Origin: Pseudomonadota bacterium
GTDB taxonomy: Bacteria > Pseudomonadota > Gammaproteobacteria > Steroidobacterales > Steroidobacteraceae
Assembly (NCBI GenBank): GCA_016713725.1
Contig: JADJOO010000009.1
Coordinates: forward strand, 62,001 to 126,000
DNA: 64,000 bases
Direction of reading: 5' to 3'
Of the stretch, positions 58,654-64,000 are shown in pieces. A program made the position numbers and the translations under genes. The stretch's first letter is position 1. Each line of letters begins with the position of its first letter. Under the pieces are notes generated by a model that saw only the letters and a program-made list of their open reading frames with translations, ran no database searches and was not told where the DNA came from.

Positions 58654-60876
58654 TCAACGCCGGGCAGCGACGACTTCGACCGGCGTGCCGTTCAGCACTG
58701 CCGTGCCCGTGAGCGCATCGATACGGCGCTCGTCGACCAGGTCATTGATACTGACTCCGGCGTGCGCACTGGCGATGCCGAGCCGCACACCGGCGCGCCC
58801 GTGACCCCAGCCATGCGGCAGGCTGACCACACCCGGCTGAATGTCCGGCGTGATTTCCACGGCCACTTCGACCGTCCCGACGCGCGAGGCGACACGCGCG
58901 ATCGCGCCGTCGGCGAGGCCCCGGTCCGCTGCGTCATCCGGGTGCAGCATGAGGGTGCAGCGCGGCTTGCCTTTCACCAGGCGCTGGCTGTTGTGCAGCC
59001 AGGAATTGTTGCTGCGCACGTGGCGCCGGCCGATCAACGCCAGCGATGGCAAGGGCTCGTCGAGCACAGCCGCGGCACGGTCCAGGTCCGCGACGAACAT
59101 GGCGGGGGCAAGATCGATGCGACGGTTCGGCGTCGCGATACGACGGGGAAACGCAGCCTCGAGCGCACCGAGGTCGACACCGTTCGGCGCATCGAGCAGG
59201 CGTTGCAGCGTCAGGCCCACCGGACGACGGTCGGTCGCGCGCATGAGCTTGCGCAGGGCACCGAAGCCCGGCAGCGCGCCCAGCAGTTTCATCGTGCCGG
59301 CATTGGGGACACCGTAGCGCCCTGTCTTCAGCATCCAGTCGAGCGTGCCGTCCGGACCGAGACGCCGCGCCACTGCATCCTTCACCATGAGCGACACGCG
59401 CCCCGACATGGAACCTGGCGCCTTGCGCAGGCGCTGCGCAATCTGCGCGAGGATCTCGTGATCGTGCAGCGAGCCCGCGGGCTTCGCGAACAGTGGCGGC
59501 GAGTACTTGGCGACGTTGCGCACGGCGAAGCCACTCAACGCGATGTCGTAGTGACTGCGCTCCAGCGGACTCGTCGGCGGCAGGATCAGGTGCGCATGGC
59601 GCGACGATTCGTTCAGGTAGAGGTCGATCGAGACCATGAACTCGAGCTGCGCGAGCGCGGCGTCGAGCTGTCCGCCGTTAGGTGTCGACAGCACCGGATT
59701 GCCCGCCAACGTGAACAATGCGCGCACCTGCCCCTGGCCTTGCGTCGTGATCTCCTCCGCCAGCGCGGCCACCGGCAGCTCGTTCGAGAACTCCGGCAAC
59801 TTGCGCACGCGCGAGTGGAACTTGCCATAGTGTCCGCGCGAACCGTACGCGCGCGTCAGGTCCACCGCCGGCTCGGCGAACATCATGCCGCCCTCGCGAT
59901 CGAGGTGACCCGTGACCGCATTCAGGCAGTAGATCAGCCACAGCGTGAGGCCGCCGAACTCCTGCGTGCACGCGCCCACGCGCCCGTAGACGAGCGCGCG
60001 CGGCTCGGCGACCAGGTCATGAGCGAGCGCAATGATCCGCGAATGCGGCAGGCTCGTGCGCGCCGCAAGCTCTTGCGGGTCGAACCCGAGGACGGCCTGG
60101 CGCAGGGCCTCGAGGCCGTCGACGTGCGGCGCAAGGTGCGCCAGGTCGATCCGTCCGCGCTTGAACACTTCGTGCAGCAGGGCGAGCAGCAGGTAGACGT
60201 CCGTGCCGGGCCGGATGCCGAAGTATTCGTCAGCAATCGCCGCGGACTCGGTGCGCCGCGGATCGATGACGACGAACCGCCCTCCCCGCGCGTGCAGCGC
60301 GTCTATTCGCTTCTCGAAACCGGGGGCTCCCATGATCGAGCCGGCCGACGCGACAGGGTTGCCACCGATGCAGACGAACAACTGCGTGCGATCGACGTCC
60401 GGCACGGGCATGAGGAACTGGTGGCCGAACAACGCCCACGACGCCACCATGTGCGGCAACTGGTCGACGCTGGTGGCGGAATACAGGTTCTTCGTGCGCA
60501 CGGCGCGAATGAAATCACCGACGCCAAGCATCGCGCCCAGGTTGTGCACGGTCGGGTTACCGGCGTAGATCGCGACCGCGTCGTTGCCGTGGCGTGCGCG
60601 GATGTCGCCGATGCGCGCTTCGACCTCATCAAATGCCGCGGCCCAGGAGATTTCCTCCCAGCCGTCGGGGGTGCGCCGCAGCGGCTTGCGCAGCCGGTCC
60701 GGGTCGTCATGCAGGTCCTTCAGTGCGACGGCCTTCGGGCAGATGTGCCCGCGACTCAGGACGTCGTCGCGATTCGGCTTGATCGAAATCACTGCGCCGT
60801 CGCGGTGCTCGACCACGATGCCGCACATCGCCTCGCAGAGACAGCAGGTCCGGTGGTGCAGTCCCCCGCGCATCAT
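58654..60876 (-). CDS. Molybdopterin-dependent oxidoreductase, [4Fe-4S]-containing
   Basis: 740 aa, intact DMSO-reductase-superfamily enzyme. N-terminal 4Fe-4S ligands in HHRTCCLCEAMCGIVVEH and GHICPKA; MGD-binding segments CIGGNPVASAGSIMG, VVIDPRRTESAAIADEYFGI and LPPTSPLERSHYDIALSG; C-terminal dinucleotide domain with RSNNSWLHNSQRLVKGKPRC. Resembles the uncharacterised assimilatory/formate-dehydrogenase-like branch. No Tat signal, so cytoplasmic. No adjacent electron-transfer subunit, so its partner and substrate are unknown. Confidence 0.85.
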   Translation of the reverse strand: MMRGGLHHRTCCLCEAMCGIVVEHRDGAVISIKPNRDDVLSRGHICPKAVALKDLHDDPDRLRKPLRRTPDGWEEISWAAAFDEVEARIGDIRARHGNDAVAIYAGNPTVHNLGAMLGVGDFIRAVRTKNLYSATSVDQLPHMVASWALFGHQFLMPVPDVDRTQLFVCIGGNPVASAGSIMGAPGFEKRIDALHARGGRFVVIDPRRTESAAIADEYFGIRPGTDVYLLLALLHEVFKRGRIDLAHLAPHVDGLEALRQAVLGFDPQELAARTSLPHSRIIALAHDLVAEPRALVYGRVGACTQEFGGLTLWLIYCLNAVTGHLDREGGMMFAEPAVDLTRAYGSRGHYGKFHSRVRKLPEFSNELPVAALAEEITTQGQGQVRALFTLAGNPVLSTPNGGQLDAALAQLEFMVSIDLYLNESSRHAHLILPPTSPLERSHYDIALSGFAVRNVAKYSPPLFAKPAGSLHDHEILAQIAQRLRKAPGSMSGRVSLMVKDAVARRLGPDGTLDWMLKTGRYGVPNAGTMKLLGALPGFGALRKLMRATDRRPVGLTLQRLLDAPNGVDLGALEAAFPRRIATPNRRIDLAPAMFVADLDRAAAVLDEPLPSLALIGRRHVRSNNSWLHNSQRLVKGKPRCTLMLHPDDAADRGLADGAIARVASRVGTVEVAVEITPDIQPGVVSLPHGWGHGRAGVRLGIASAHAGVSINDLVDERRIDALTGTAVLNGTPVEVVAARR

Positions 60877-60904
60877 CAGCTGGCCCCTATGCGTTGGTGA
60901 AAGC

Positions 60905-62302
60905 TCAGGCCGCGCGGCGCCTCAGCAGGCCGAGACCTGCGAACAGCAGGACCACCGCAAATCCGGCGGAGCCACCGCCACTGTTGTTCTTCTTCCGACC
61001 ACACCGGGTGTCGCCGGTCACGGTGTCGCCCGCGAGGCTGTAGCGAAAGATCGTGCCGTAACCGCAATTGCCAGTGCTCGTGGCGACGCCGACGAATACG
61101 CCGGACGCCGTCTCGAGCAATCTGCTGGACGGCACCGACCCGTTCTTGCCGTCAAAACTGTAGAGACGCGCGAAATTGGTACCGGCCCGGTCGATCGCGA
61201 AGATTGTCCCGAGCGACGTCGTGGCGCCTTCCGCATTGACGCCGCCCGACGACGTCACGCCATAGAGCTTGCCGCTGCTCGCCACCATCAGTTCCGCGGC
61301 CGGACGCGAGCCATCGGCACCGCTGAAGGCATGCAGCACGGTGAACGTCGAGCCATCCGCCGGGAGCGAGAAGATGACGCCGTTGCCAGTGGTGCCGCCC
61401 TGCGCGGTCAGGCCGTAGAAGAAGCCGTCGCCGCCGTCGACCAGGCCGCCAAGCGGTGTGGCTCCATCCGCGTTCTCGAGCAGTCCTGTCGTGGTGTCGG
61501 TAGTGGTCGCGCTGAAGTGATGCAGAATCTGCAATCCCGTGCCGTCGAGCGCGATGCGGAAGACCGTACCGCGACCGTTCGTGCCGCCCTGCGACGTCGT
61601 GCCGTAAAGGAGGTTGTCAGTCCCGGCCACGAGGGGCCCCACCGGCGCCGCGCCGTCCACCGTCACGATGACGCCGGAGCCGGCGCTCGACGTAACCGCG
61701 GCAAAACTGTACAGCAGCTTGAAATCGGTGCCGTCGCGCATGATCTTGAAGATTGTTCCGGTGCCGTTCGGACCACCCGCACGTGCCGTTCCGTAGAGGT
61801 AGCCGTCCGCGCCTTCGACGAGTTCCGCCTCCGGATAGGCGCCGTTGGTGTTGATCGGATTCGAGTTCACGTTCGACGCCGTAACCGGTGCGAATCGATG
61901 GATGATCTGGAAGCCGGTGCCGGCTGCGGCGATCTTGAAAATCGAGCCAGCACCATCGATCTGCCCGGCCTGGCCGAACTTGGTCGTGCCATAGAGCAGG
62001 CCATCGCTGGCCAGCACCAGGCCACCGGCGGGTGATAACGCATCTTCCGGCTTGAGCTGATAGAGCGTGCGGACGTCGGAGCCGTCCGCCGTGGTGCGGT
62101 AAATGACGCCGCCGGTGATCGAGGTGGCCGGACTCGCGACGCCGTACAGGGCCCCATCTGCGCCTCGCACGAGGTTGCCAACGGGGTTCGAGAGGCTGAA
62201 AGCGACGATCGTCGAGACGGCGGGGTTCGTCTGGGCATGGCCGGCAACGGCAAAAAAAAGACCCAGCGCGGCGAGCGCCAATGCTGAACGGATACGGGAC
62301 AT
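60905..62302 (-). CDS. GloVer-repeat surface protein with GlyGly-CTERM-like tail
   Basis: 465 aa, intact. Signal peptide MSRIRSALALAALGLFFAVA; then about seven repeats of roughly 50 residues built on G-x-LYG-(T/V)-x-x-x-GG and GTIF(K/R)I (DGLLYGTTKFGQAGQIDGAG, DGYLYGTARAGGPNGTGTIF, DNLLYGTTSQGGTNGRGTVF), the GloVer type of beta-propeller-like repeat. The C-terminus is SGGGSAGFAVVLLFAGLGLL followed by RRRAA, a glycine motif, hydrophobic helix and Arg cluster typical of GlyGly-CTERM sorting by rhombosortase. Probably processed and exported or surface-attached. The start follows a weak Shine-Dalgarno; the upstream in-frame extension is rejected. Confidence 0.75.
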   Translation of the reverse strand: MSRIRSALALAALGLFFAVAGHAQTNPAVSTIVAFSLSNPVGNLVRGADGALYGVASPATSITGGVIYRTTADGSDVRTLYQLKPEDALSPAGGLVLASDGLLYGTTKFGQAGQIDGAGSIFKIAAAGTGFQIIHRFAPVTASNVNSNPINTNGAYPEAELVEGADGYLYGTARAGGPNGTGTIFKIMRDGTDFKLLYSFAAVTSSAGSGVIVTVDGAAPVGPLVAGTDNLLYGTTSQGGTNGRGTVFRIALDGTGLQILHHFSATTTDTTTGLLENADGATPLGGLVDGGDGFFYGLTAQGGTTGNGVIFSLPADGSTFTVLHAFSGADGSRPAAELMVASSGKLYGVTSSGGVNAEGATTSLGTIFAIDRAGTNFARLYSFDGKNGSVPSSRLLETASGVFVGVATSTGNCGYGTIFRYSLAGDTVTGDTRCGRKKNNSGGGSAGFAVVLLFAGLGLLRRRAA

Positions 62303-62424
62303 CGGATCGGTGACTCCGGGACCCGGCGGATGGCCGGGCAAGGTGACTGGTCGTGAATTGTGCCGCACTTCGTCCTCTCCCGCCAAAGTGGGAGAATGCG
62401 CACCCCTCCTGTGACAGCCCTCCC

Positions 62425-64000
<1,576 letters not shown>

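Overview
This is a GC-rich (roughly two-thirds G+C by eye) bacterial chromosome segment. Housekeeping order points to a gammaproteobacterium, most likely Xanthomonadales or a relative such as Steroidobacterales/Nevskiales. The pointers are the run hrcA-grpE-dnaK-dnaJ-dapB-carA-carB-greA, then yhbY/rlmE-ftsH-folP-glmM-tpiA-secG-tRNA-Leu, plus the nadK-recN/fur/bamE/rnfH-ratA/smpB-ssrA block. The order-level guess is inference.

Layout. 1-1131: 3' part of a membrane Ser/Thr kinase with a C-terminal Calx-beta domain. 1195-4695 (minus): a complete MlaE-family lipid ABC transporter operon (STAS-permease, ATPase, MCE protein, lipoprotein). 4903-10578: a vanadium-haloperoxidase-like PAP2 protein, a divergent CadC-type winged-helix/TPR regulator, a TIR-TM-TPR protein and a small unknown protein. 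10579-14009: sparse region with small genes, an NhaR-like regulator and a short HPF/RaiA-like protein. 14010-28619 (minus): all fourteen separate complex I genes nuoA-N between tRNA-Leu(GAG) and tRNA-fMet. 28644-46368: secG, tpiA, glmM, folP, ftsH, rlmE, yhbY, greA, carB, carA, dapB, dnaJ, dnaK, grpE, hrcA. 46488-51971: nadK, recN, fur, bamE, rnfH, ratA, smpB and tmRNA. 51974-56478: a 4.5-kb integrative element in the 3' end of ssrA, bounded by 28-bp direct repeats, carrying a rolling-circle (HUH) Rep, excisionase, tyrosine integrase and small cargo genes. 56548-64000: PAS-GAF-PAS-HD-GYP protein, an orphan molybdopterin oxidoreductase, a GloVer-repeat surface protein with a GlyGly-CTERM-like tail, and the start of yheS.

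Three non-coding signals stand out. (i) In the dapB-carA gap are two consecutive perfect hairpins (32 and 30 bp stems) whose 12-nt loops are exact reverse complements. (ii) A family of G-rich, telomere-like repeats (TTAGGGG/ATAGGGG/TTGGGG units ending in TAGTCGGAA) occurs at three intergenic loci, each time as inverted copies. (iii) A decayed copy of the tRNA-fMet 3' end plus its terminator lies 2.9 kb from the intact gene.

Caution: at least 30 apparent reading-frame breaks occur, many in essential genes (nuoG, nuoH, nuoL, nuoM, nuoN, carA, carB, dapB, bamE), while 23.7-39.2 kb and 41-49.6 kb are clean. This looks like uncorrected sequencing error rather than mass pseudogenisation. Broken genes are therefore given as single merged loci with the break noted. 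carA also lacks about 115 codons including its catalytic cysteine, which a one-base error cannot explain.
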